A DNA stretch of 64,000 nt from Pseudo-nitzschia pungens. Its lineage: Eukaryota; Bacillariophyta; Bacillariophyceae; Bacillariales; Bacillariaceae. Of the stretch, positions 1 through 9,330 are shown in pieces. The position numbers and the translations under genes are program-made. The notes beneath the pieces are model-generated. The model was given only the letters and a program-made list of their open reading frames with translations, did not search any database and was not told the origin of the DNA. The DNA is taken from NCBI GenBank assembly GCA_037355855.1, contig CM074762.1, forward strand, positions 1,674,001-1,738,000, given 5' to 3'. The stretch's first letter is position 1; each line of letters opens with the position of its first letter.

Positions 1-1265
1 ACTGCAGAGGCTGTAGTAGAAGCAGAGGCTGTAGAAGCAGAGGCTTGAGTCGTTGAGAGAGAAGCACCCGATGTTGCAACGGAGGATGACGCAGTTGTGG
101 AAGATGTGCTCGATACACCTGAGGCAGAAGTCTGAATTGCGGTTGAACTCTGCAATGCATTGGTTTGCAACATAGTTGAAGTCTGTACTGCACCTGTTGA
201 GCTTTGCGTTACAGTGGTCGATGACTCGGCTGCATGGATCGCATCAACAACGTTTTCTGTTCCCTGCTGTGCGACATCTCCAACGTCACCGTTATTGTCC
301 TTGGACTTGCTAAATAATTTTGTCACACTCCCTATAGCCCCCACTACTGCCATTCCACCTAATGAATAAAGCATTCCACGAACAATTTTCTGTTCGGCAT
401 TTTGACTATCCTCCTCTTCATCAGAAAAGTACTCGAACGGTGTTGCTTCCTCTTCCTCCTCTTGCTTGTACATTTTTTGGTACATCTTTTCTATTTTTTT
501 GTTGTGACTACCGCCATAATCATCATTAACATAAAGGCCGCCTTCGGATTCATGGAAAATGTCCAAGGCACCCAACAAAGCTTGGGTTGATTGTGTTGAA
601 TGCCTACGGTTGTCTTCGATCAAATCCGGACAAGAGTTGTCACCATCTGCGAAACAAACACTCTTCCTTCTCTCGAGATGCTCTTGGTTCCCGAAAATAT
701 CCAAAGAGTCTTCTGGTGTTTGTTCTGCGTAGGCCTGTAGGGAATTACGGAAATGTCTATCTGAAAAAATATCAAAACTAGCCTCGCCTCCGAAATGAGC
801 AGAAGATTTTTCCATAGCTGTTTCCCCTCCGCTGACGAACGAATCCGGTGCTTTACTATCAGATGCGTTGTAGATTTCCTCAACTGCTAAACTGATGTCA
901 TCTTCAACTCTGGGTTTTGTTGTCTTTTGAGAATCGGGAAGTGGTCCAAAAATATCAGTCTTGAACATCAAATCACGCAAAGAAATATTCTTTCCTCCTT
1001 GACGATGTTTTTGCCTTTCAGACGTCCCGCCCGCATGAGGCACATACGATGATGAAGGAGAAGAAGAAATGTTACTCGAATCACTGCTATCGTAACTCTC
1101 GTCTGAAGAAGAGGACGCCGAAGTCTCGGCAAAATCCAAATTTCTCATCGGTACTTCGTCGCTTGTTGGCAAAGAGTCCACCACGGAATCTTTGTGGTTG
1201 TTGTCGCAGCCTTCAGCTGGACCGTCCTTGGTTTCTGATGTCCCCGATGTCCCACCTCCTTTCAT
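1..1265 (-). CDS. Hypothetical Ser/Thr-rich protein, C-terminus cut by window edge
   Basis: On the minus strand an uninterrupted frame runs from an ATG at 1265 to the window edge (421 codons, no stop). An in-frame TGA lies about 13 codons upstream of this ATG, so it is the first usable start unless an upstream exon exists. The N-terminal third is acidic and serine-rich; a basic-then-'DLMFKTDIFGP' segment and several 'LDIF' motifs (DPDSLDIF-like, GALDIF) follow. Near residue 320 there is a short hydrophobic glycine-rich stretch (RGMLYSLGGMAVVGAIGSVT) that could be a membrane or amphipathic helix. The part next to the edge is a low-complexity Ser/Thr/Ala tract built of ASAST-like units. I do not recognise a family. 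No function is proposed. Confidence 0.6.
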   Translation of the reverse strand, partial: MKGGGTSGTSETKDGPAEGCDNNHKDSVVDSLPTSDEVPMRNLDFAETSASSSSDESYDSSDSSNISSSPSSSYVPHAGGTSERQKHRQGGKNISLRDLMFKTDIFGPLPDSQKTTKPRVEDDISLAVEEIYNASDSKAPDSFVSGGETAMEKSSAHFGGEASFDIFSDRHFRNSLQAYAEQTPEDSLDIFGNQEHLERRKSVCFADGDNSCPDLIEDNRRHSTQSTQALLGALDIFHESEGGLYVNDDYGGSHNKKIEKMYQKMYKQEEEEEATPFEYFSDEEEDSQNAEQKIVRGMLYSLGGMAVVGAIGSVTKLFSKSKDNNGDVGDVAQQGTENVVDAIHAAESSTTVTQSSTGAVQTSTMLQTNALQSSTAIQTSASGVSSTSSTTASSSVATSGASLSTTQASASTASASTTASA

Positions 1266-2498
1266 GTTTTGTTCTGTGAGATCTCCGATCGAACCCCGAC
1301 GTCACAACGGTTTTCAGCGTGCTTCGTCCTAAGATTTCTTTTTTAAAAACTTTCTGTGAAGGTGCTACGTTTGACAGAAACTACTGGTACGCGTAGTCTG
1401 GAAATAGTCGCAGAGATTCCTTTCTAAGCGCTCCTGGGGTGGGACTAGATGCTACAATAATGAAAATCGTGTTGTTTTCCTGGGTATTACCAGTAAACAT
1501 ACGAGTATCGAATCGGCGGTAGAACGAGTCTATCGCAAACTCTGAAAACGCACAACCTGTGGAAGATAAATATTCTGGTGCAGAATTCAAAAGATGTAAG
1601 CTTACCGTAGAAGTGAAAAAAGAACCCGGTACACTGCGAAGTTCACGCTGCTAACAACGAAGCGCTCCATTCAGTAAGATTATTCTGAGTAAGATATCTT
1701 CACTTACAAGCAAGGACTACATACCGGTATGTTTCAAAAAGAGTACTACACGTACGGTAAGATTACCGTACATCGTACCGGTAGTGATAAAATTCCAAGT
1801 CATGTATTGGTTCGATACAGGAACTTGTGATAATCTTACCGTTTAGTTGCGTCCACGAAGTTTTCTCGCGGAACACCGTTCACCTCAAATTTGCTCAATG
1901 AAAAACTTGTAGGTGGTTAAACAAAGCATTGGTTGGCCGATGGAACAATCCAATTGAGTACAATCAGGTAATTAAGCTCCCATTCAGACGAACAGAAGTG
2001 ACAATTTTTATTATGTCAAGTAAGCCTTACGAACTACTACGCAATAAAAAAAAATCTTAAGAATCAGTAACAAAATTCTTTGGCGATGGGTCGTGTAAAT
2101 CGCCTGTTGAGAGTTCAGTACAGTAATTAGGTACTGGTAACAATAACGCACGTCGAACAAAGTACGAAGTTAAATTCTACGTTTAGGACGGGAAAATTCC
2201 ATTGGTAGTAAATTACTTTGATACGTACGAAGAATGTAGTACGAAGTACTAAGTATTTCGCATTCATTACGGTATTAGCTAGTAAAGCGTTAAGAGTAAT
2301 ATTATGTTAGCTCCGATTGTTTTTGTCGAGCTATTATGATTCTGAAAATATTTTGTACGATTAAAACAATAAACATTAAATAATATATTTTTTGAAAAAA
2401 AGTACAAAGCAGTGAGTAATTTAAGGTTAACCTTACCTTAGTGTAAGGTTACGTAGTATTATTTGAACTTTTAATGATTTCGTTGCAAGTCTCCGTAA
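1266..2498. other. Intergenic, AT-rich, no supported gene
   Basis: No coding frame with protein-like composition is seen on either strand; a 69-codon minus frame at 1381-1590 has no support. The stretch holds many short copies of GTACGGTAAG/CTTACCGTAC-like words and GTACGAAGTAC-like palindromes, as do the other gaps of the window. Confidence 0.5.
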
Positions 2499-2593
2499 TA
2501 CTACAAAATTCTTATCAGCTGTCCCCCGGTTCTACATCCCCAAGTACTAATTCCTACGGAAACCGGGGGACAGCTGATAGGAATTCCGTAGTA
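2499..2593. repeat. Imperfect inverted repeat (33-bp arms, 29-bp loop)
   Basis: The arms at 2499-2531 and 2561-2593 are reverse complements over 33 bp with three mismatches. The shared core TCAGCTGTCCCCCGGTT is much more GC-rich than its surroundings. It could fold as a stem-loop in DNA or RNA, or be a small foldback element. No target-site duplication was seen. Confidence 0.7.
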
Positions 2594-2871
2594 ACCGGAA
2601 ATAAAATTGTTTCTAAGTACCAGGTACAATACTCGGTAGACTAACTGTAACAGCTACGTGCACGGTAGGCATGTTTCATCAATAAATAATACTTCGGTAC
2701 GAAGTAAGGGAAGAATATCATTCGATGTTCGATTATGTTAATTATTTTTAAAAGATTTTACCGTAAGGTTTACCCTACGGTAAGGCTACGAGTAAATTAC
2801 CGATATTTTTAAGATGACAAAAATAAATTTTTAATTAAAAATAATAATAATCACCTCATCGCAATCGTATG

Positions 2872-3890
2872 ACTACACGTTTAGTACCTAGGGACAAATG
2901 GACAGACTTGTCTTTTTTTTTTCAGATCTATACACAATTGGTCATATCTCAGTCAATTTTCAATCTTTTCCCTTGAAACTTGGGCTTCTAATAGATCACA
3001 TACTACCCTAAACCTTCCCTGAATTTTGTTTTATAGGATGGAGTGGAAGGGTGTCAGAGGAGGAGCCGAGTCAGTGTCCATTTTCGGGTCGAAAATTTTG
3101 AAATTTTTGAAATTTTTGACACTCACCTATCCTCAACAAATAGGGCCCCATCATTGCCAGCAAAGCCGATGGACACACCAAGGGGAACCCAATGGACAAG
3201 TATATTGGTTCGGAAGGCCAGTGACTACAGTTGAGGGACTCTACCAGACTTTTTTCTTTCGCCGTCGGTTTGAGCGCCGAACGGGCACCATCTCCTGCTC
3301 CTTCTGTTCCTCCTTTTTCTTGCTCTTCTCCTGATTGCATCCCCTTGGACTAAATCTTTTTTGCATTTGTTCTTGCTTGTCTTCTGCATTATTTGAAGCG
3401 TTTTCTTCATCAGCAACAGCACTGGCTGCAACGGCAGCAACAGCGGTAGGAGCGTTTCCAGGCTGTTCTTCCGGCTCAATTTTTCCAGCATCAAGAAGGT
3501 CATAGTCCTCGACGGAACTTGCTGTGTCCGATTCTTCATCTGGAAAAGGGTTCATAGCTCCATAATCTTCACAGAGATCATCAATAATAGATTCGATAGA
3601 ATCACTGTCATCATTTCTGCCATGCACTTCGACATCTCCAACACTTGATACAGTTGACTGACTGTAATCATCATCCAAATTGTACCCTTCCCAACTGCTG
3701 AATAATTCTTGCCGATCTCTGAGAACACCTCATTGCTCCATCGCAGATCACCACCACACCATCCAAAACCACCAATAACATGCTCGGAGAGTCTTCTGAA
3801 GCTATTCCTAAAAAATTTTTGATCGTACTAATTGATCAGATTTTTTTTTTTGACATCTGTCCATTTGTCCCTAGGTACTAAACGTGTAGT
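2872..3890. mobile_element. Putative DNA-transposon-like element bounded by 35-bp terminal inverted repeats
   Basis: Perfect 35-bp inverted repeats lie at 2872-2906 and 3856-3890; both contain GTACCTAGGGACAAATGGAC. Just inside each repeat is TGTC followed by a poly-T or poly-A run and then CAGATC or CTGATC, so the similarity of the two ends extends further in weaker form. The 950-bp interior contains one minus-strand frame (3241-3729). I could not find a clear target-site duplication next to either end, so the exact borders and superfamily are undecided. The size and the lack of a full transposase suggest a non-autonomous or deleted copy. Confidence 0.55.
3241..3729 (-). pseudogene. Acidic/basic ORF inside the inverted-repeat element, possible transposase remnant
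   Basis: The frame is open from just after a TGA near 3730 to a TAG at 3241 but has no ATG at its beginning. The N-terminal half is acidic with many Asp, Ser and Glu (IDDLCEDYGAMNPFPDEESD), the middle is Ala/Val-rich, and the end is a basic cluster (RRSNRRRKKKVW). Acidic head plus basic patch would fit the N-terminus of a DNA-binding transposase, but no catalytic domain is present and I cannot name a superfamily. It could be a spliced fragment or chance. Confidence 0.3.
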
Positions 3891-6283
3891 AGATATGAAA
3901 TATGTATTCAATAGTAGGACTGGAATGATGACATTGGATTTAGTTGTGGCCCCAAAGGTCATAGGTGACGGTATTAAATCGTACTGTAATGTGTTAGGAA
4001 TTTTATAAGCCTCGTTCGTTCGAGGCAACAATGACTCCCCGGAAAATTAAGCATATCCAATCAGATGCCTTTGTAGAAAATCACTATTGCCTCAGACATG
4101 ACATTTTTTAACATCCTTGCTTTGATGATGTTCCTCAGAATCTGTTGGAACATTCCAACCATCATGACGACGACTTACAATTGTATCTGTAAGTTACCGG
4201 CACGGTACTGGTAAGATTTACGGTAGGTCGTAATCTTACGCACCGGTATGACTTTTTGACTGTCACGCCATCACCGTAAGGTTAATTACCGGTATCTTGT
4301 TGAGAGCTATCGTTTCTTCTTCTATCATCTTGTTTGCTCACGAAAGATTACCGAAGGGAAACACAAGTCTTTGTTGTTGCTATCAGCGTCTTTGATCCAC
4401 AACAAAAAAACTGCTATGCAAGAGTCTGAATAATGCACCTCTTTTGTAGATAATAGTATCGATTGGGTTTAGTGTACTCGTTGCTTTCTTTTATGGGTCG
4501 CCCAGACTTTCCCACTGTCGCTTTCTTCAGTATAAACTGCCGTGTATTATTGATAGTCCCTCCACTTGTCTGTTAGCAGCGACAACGGTTGTGGAGCAAC
4601 TAGCACATTTAATAGATCATGCTAGGTTTGACAGTTCATTTTTGTACCAGGGAGGTATACCCCAGCGTAGCCATGAAGGAAAAGAGGATAGTACGGTACG
4701 GGAGTTGCATCAGTGAGAACGGTGTACGGGTTTGCTTGGTTCGACTCGTTATTTCTTTATGAGGAGGCATACCCCAACGCAGTCAAGATACAAAGAATTC
4801 GCAGCAGCGGAGCAGCAAAGCGCAAGCGGCGAATAATTCACTGGGTTTCGCCAGGTTGGAAAGGTGATTCTTGTACTACCACGCAGGTATACTCTAACGC
4901 AGCCAAGAAAAATAAGATTCGCTGTAGTTACGAGTAAGGGACCAAACATAAATACGAAGTAGTAGCAATATGGCGAGTCTACAACAGCGTTAGCAACGGA
5001 GCGAGTCCACTGTGTTTTGAATGGTTGTTTACGAGTGTGGAGCGAGTCCAGAACAGTGAATCGTCGGTCTACAAGAGCAGCAGCAGATCGTCGATCTACA
5101 GGAACAACGAATCGTATAGCGGATTGTTTCTTCACGAGCGTTGGTGTATCAGCGAGTCTGCATTTTTGCGTTTCACTACATCGCGAACCTTCGATCTGTC
5201 AAGAGAATCGCATTGTAGTTGTCGCCAACCCAAGCTACATGGTCATCACCCTCAGGTGCAATTGATCTTTTACACTACTAGATATCATGATATTCGAATG
5301 GTCGTTTGAGATTCAGTCTGGTTGTTGAGCTTCTTGTTACAAACGTCTCACTATCGAACAGGTACTATGTGTTGTAAGGAGATAAGAGAGGGGTGGTATG
5401 ACAAAACTGTGATTAAAAAATTAGGGTCCTTCTATTGCACGTTCTTGTAATGAAAGAAGTGACGACAGATGTGGTCACAGTTGCAAAAACGAAGTGGTCG
5501 CAGTGACAAAGGACGATCCCGTCGAATTATGGTACCGGTATCTCCAATGTCCAGGGAAGTACTAGTAGCAATACTAATAGTAGCAGTAGTTAGTTGATCA
5601 CGTCATATTGTACTAGTTGCTTCTGTTGATAGACACATTGTGGTGTACCCTCATCCTTCACCAGCACTCTGTTTATCGTTGTTGAATAATTCCCCCCTTT
5701 CCTGCCAAGAGTCGAATATTTTCACAGCAGAACACAGGCCTCACCATAAATTATTCTTGTCATGGTGATTTGTGATTTGTCTGCCTTTTTTGAAAATCCC
5801 AACTGTACTGCATTATTGCAACACACTAGTACTGGTACTGGTAGGTTTGTCAAATTAGTAGAAGTAGTACTACTACTAATACTAGCACTACTACTACTAG
5901 TAGTAGTAGTACTTCTAGTTGAATCATTGTGCTTCTTCATCCCCATCAAATCAGCAGCAACTTTCTCTGCCAACTATTTTGCAAAGAGACTACTTTTGCT
6001 TCTGGCTGCTAGTACTAGACGTCCTGACAAGAGCTGGCACACTATAACAAAAGATCAGCTGACAAATGACATCATGCCAAAGTTAGCAAAAATAAGTGAA
6101 GAAATCCATGCTTGCACCAACAGCACTAACGAGGACGGACAGCACCATGAGAAGCACAGCAAAACTGGAGATCTCTCGAACCATTTCCGGATCTAGTGAA
6201 ATTTCACAGGGATTATGTAGTGAGAGAAGATGAGAGTCGAGCGATTTCATTGATATTGGATGGTAAAAGTGAAGTGAGCAACA
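3891..6283. other. Intergenic, repeat-rich, no supported gene
   Basis: Frames on both strands (for example minus 4749-5135 and plus 5762-6196) are low-complexity or built of TAGTAGTAC-type repeats and are not convincing genes. The gap contains degenerate repeats near 4654-4920, and ACTAG/CTAGT-rich tracts around 5540-5920. Confidence 0.45.
4654..4920. repeat. Three degenerate repeats of about 112-120 bp
   Basis: The word GGTATACCCCAGCGTAGCCA at 4654 recurs in altered form at 4766 (GGCATACCCCAACGCAGTCA) and 4886 (GGTATACTCTAACGCAGCCA). Each later copy is followed by an AAGATTCGC- or AAGAATTCGC-like word. The spacing is 112 and 120 bp. This looks like an old tandem array that has diverged. Confidence 0.5.
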
Positions 6284-6357
6284 GCAGGAGTGGTCTAGTT
6301 GGTTATGACGCGTCCTTCACACGGATGAGGTCGGGAGTTCGATTCTCTCCTCTTGTA
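6284..6357 (+). tRNA. tRNA-Val (anticodon CAC)
   Basis: A full cloverleaf can be drawn by hand. The acceptor stem pairs GCAGGAG with CTCTTGT (one terminal G-U and one internal G-U), with discriminator A at 6357. The D arm closes with GTC/GAC. The anticodon stem CGTCC/GGATG encloses the loop TTCACAC, which places CAC at positions 34-36, reading GUG valine codons. The variable loop is five bases and the T arm is GGGAG-TTCGATT-CTCTC. CCA is not encoded, as usual for a nuclear tRNA. No intron is present. A TTTT run at 6360-6363 fits an RNA polymerase III terminator, and the TGGTCTAGTTGG and GAGTTCGATTC segments are the internal A and B boxes. Confidence 0.93.
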
Positions 6358-6730
6358 CGTTTTGTTCTTCGCTTCATGTTTGCTCCTCGTCATGTCGCCA
6401 CCATATCGCTTTGGGCATGACTAAACCTTACCGTGTTTTGTCATTGCAGGTGAAGTTAAGTTAATTTACTGGGTCTGATGCGGCAGTTTTGCCAGTGGTA
6501 ACCTTATCGTTTCCCTCCGTTGTCACCATCTCCGATCAAGCCGATGAAGCGGCACAACATAGCTGCGTCAAACAGCAAAAGTACGAGTCCACTTACTCTT
6601 GGCGTTATCGTCGATTCCATTTTCGTCAAGGGAGTTAGTTGCCTTCGAGCTCATAATCGATCGCACGGTACAGGGACGTCAAATTCGTCCTTCTTACTTA
6701 GTCTATCGACAGCCGCAAGCAAGGAAACAC

Positions 6731-8427
6731 ATGGCACTCTCCAATCGCAGCAACGCCTTGCTCGTGCGAAAGTTCATTGGCCGAAAACTGGCGGAATACT
6801 ACGCCCAGCCATCGCACAAGGTGGTCGGTCGGTCGGTAGAGCTGGAGTCGGCGACGTCGACAAGAGCGACGATCAATCGTAACGGGCGCTTGCTCTCGTC
6901 TCTGCTGGGAGAGTGGCACTGGAAACGAGTCTTTCAGAGAATCTACGAAGAACGAGAGGGCCACTGGCTGACTCCGGTGGAGCTTTTTCAGCCGCATTTC
7001 TCGTATGTCTTGGGCGACTTTTGTGCGCAGTATTACGAGCAGACGGGCGAGACCAACAGCAAGGGCAACGACAACGACAACGACAACGACAACGTCAAAG
7101 ACAAGAGCAAGAGTGCCAGCAACGCTCCGAGCGAAAACGATTCGAGCTCTTATTGCTCCAAACAACCGTTCGAAATCGTGGAAATCGGTGGTGGCAGGGG
7201 AACGAACGCCGATTGGATCCTCTCCTACCTGCGAGAATGCAAACCTCACGTTTATGCATCGCTTCGATCCTACACGCTGGTGGACTCGAGCCCATCGCTG
7301 CACCAGACGCAAAAGAACCGATTCCTCGATGGACCACACGCCGACAAGGTGCGTTTCGAGTTGAAGGATCTTTTGGACGTCGCACAGGGAACGTGAGTGT
7401 TTATTGCAATGAATACGAATGCGGCCTGGTCTGTTTGTTTCGGCCTTGTGGTTTCGGAAATTCCAATCTTATCCATTGGTTCATTTCGTTTCGTTTCGTT
7501 TTGTTTCGTTTTGTTTTGTTTTGTTTTGTTTCGTTTCGTTTCGTTTCGTTTCGTTTCGTTTCGTTTCGTTTCATTTCATTTCGTTTCGTTTCGTTTCGTT
7601 TCGTCTTATTTGATTTGATTTGATTTCGATTCGTTCCGTTTTTGGTTGCACACCAAACTACAACGCAACATACTTTATTTTACAGCGTGCCGCTGCTCTC
7701 GAAGTCGGAAACTCCAACGGTGTTGATTGGAATGGAAGTACTCGACAATCTACCACACGATAAGATCCGGGGGATGACGCGCCACAAACTCCAACAGGCC
7801 GAGGTCGTTGTCCCGACATCGAATTCCGAGAACCAGCGACCCCGAGAGCGGTTTGTCCCCCTGACCGATCCCTTGCTGAAAATGGTCCTGCAGAAGGTGC
7901 CCAGTTATTGTACGGAACAGCAACCAGAACCGGAAGACTCGCTTCTGCTACCGCCGCTGCCGCAAACGGACGCCTCGTGGATCCCAACCGTGGCGTGCGG
8001 TATCCTGCACCACGCTATCCAACAGCGGCCCAACCTCGGCTTGGTCCTTGCCGATTTCGACTGGCTCCCACCCCCCGATCTGGACCTCTCCACTGTCACC
8101 GGCGTGGCAGAAACCCCCGCGGCGGGAGCCCCCATCGTCACCGACATGGACGGGAGAGACCACGAATCCTACCTCACGGCTCCTCCCCACTGCGACATTT
8201 TGTTCCCCACCAGATTCGAGGCACTGGCCTCCTTTGCGAGGCGATGTCTTCCTCGATCGTCGTCGAAACCCAAACCGATAGCTACGGTACGGATTGAGAA
8301 GCAATCGGCGTTTCTGGAACGCGTGGGACCCAAACACGTGGCCAAAACCAAGAGCTGGTTGACTGGTCACACCCCGCTGCTCCACGATTTTTCCAACTGT
8401 TCCGTGTTGACGATCGATCGCTCCTGA
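6731..8427 (+). CDS. NDUFAF7: NDUFAF7/MidA-type SAM-dependent methyltransferase, probably mitochondrial
   Basis: Two exons, 6731-7392 and 7686-8427, encode 467 aa. The intron starts GTGAGT, ends TACAG, and splicing keeps the frame. In the family, this enzyme methylates an arginine of the complex I subunit NDUFS2 and is needed for early complex I assembly in mitochondria. The SAM-binding motif is VEIGGGRGTNAD (about residue 149), followed by an acidic strand LVDSSPS (about 183) and a MEVLDNLPHDKI motif (about 236), matching the family's NE(F/V)xDxLP region. A DN dipeptide insertion from a GACAAC microsatellite lies near residue 115. The ATG at 6731 is the first after a stop at 6560, but the 55 in-frame codons before it also look coding (QIRPSYLVYR), so an unrecognised upstream exon probably supplies the true start and mitochondrial presequence. 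Confidence 0.85.
7485..7626. repeat. (TTTCG)n pentanucleotide microsatellite inside an intron
   Basis: Most of the second half of the methyltransferase-gene intron is a TTTCG/TTTTG/TTTCA pentanucleotide array. It lengthens this intron to 293 bp, against about 90-240 bp for the others in the window. Confidence 0.85.
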
Positions 8428-9330
8428 GGAACGCAGCGGTAACGAACTGCTAGAACGTAGACGGACGTGCGGAAGGCGAAAGACGCGACGGAACGACGGG
8501 GGAGGCACGCAGGCAGGCACGCAAGCGGGCACTCAAGCGCCTTTCCTCGATGATCCAACGGCGGGAGGCAGTGCTACCGTATGGCGATGCCTGTCGGTGT
8601 ACGGCGCGGGAACGAATGGGGTTCTGGCACCTCCGAAAAAGGAGGACTTTTTGAAAGGCGGGCGTGCAAAATAATTGCAGCCAGTGGATGGTGACTCACA
8701 ATCCGAAACGCACATCGTATCGAACCGTTCCGATGTCTGCTTCCGTTTTCGTTTCCATTTCAATTTTCATTTCTATATCCATCCGACGTTGTACATGGAG
8801 CTTCACTCGGATTTTTGTTTCGGTTTCTCAACGAAAATACGATTTCCTTGACCGGGGATTGTTCGATGTTCCATTCATGCCTAATCCTTGGGTATAACAG
8901 TTTTTGATTGACAGAGTACAGCAATCGCCGAAGCATCGTTTTCTTCAGCGGATTAAATACCAAGCGAGTTACAGAGATGAAAAAGTGGGATGGGACAAGA
9001 ACCTCCCTTACCACATTAATAAGACTATAATGTCAAATCGGTTATCACCGACGGAAGCATGGTGCGGGTTGCAGTCGAGGCTCCAAATAGAAAGCACACA
9101 AAATTGAATTACTAATTATTGTGATGTCATGAGATGCATTAAATGTCAGTGTGATGTAGCAATGAAGAAAAAAATATGTGCAATAAATTTTGTGCAACAT
9201 CACTAATCCATCGTATCAAAAAGTTTTAGTATCAGTCTGAAATGCAAATTGTGGGTGAATTGAATTGGAGCTTTAAAGGTAACTACTTCATCAAAATAAA
9301 TACGTGGTCAGCATAGTTTATATGATACAT
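8428..9330. other. Intergenic between convergent genes, no supported gene
   Basis: The stretch separates two convergent genes. It holds a GC-rich part with CAGGCACG repeats right after the methyltransferase stop (about 8500-8535), then AT-rich sequence. Frames at 8664-8897 (plus) and 8760-9014 (minus) are not protein-like. Confidence 0.5.

Noticed and set aside
4749..5135. 128-codon minus-strand ORF
   Set aside because: It is made of degenerate intergenic repeats, with no domain, splice context or natural start.
5762..6196. 144-codon plus-strand ORF with a long hydrophobic run
   Set aside because: The hydrophobic run is the translation of a TAGTAGTACTACTA-type low-complexity tract, not a credible membrane helix.
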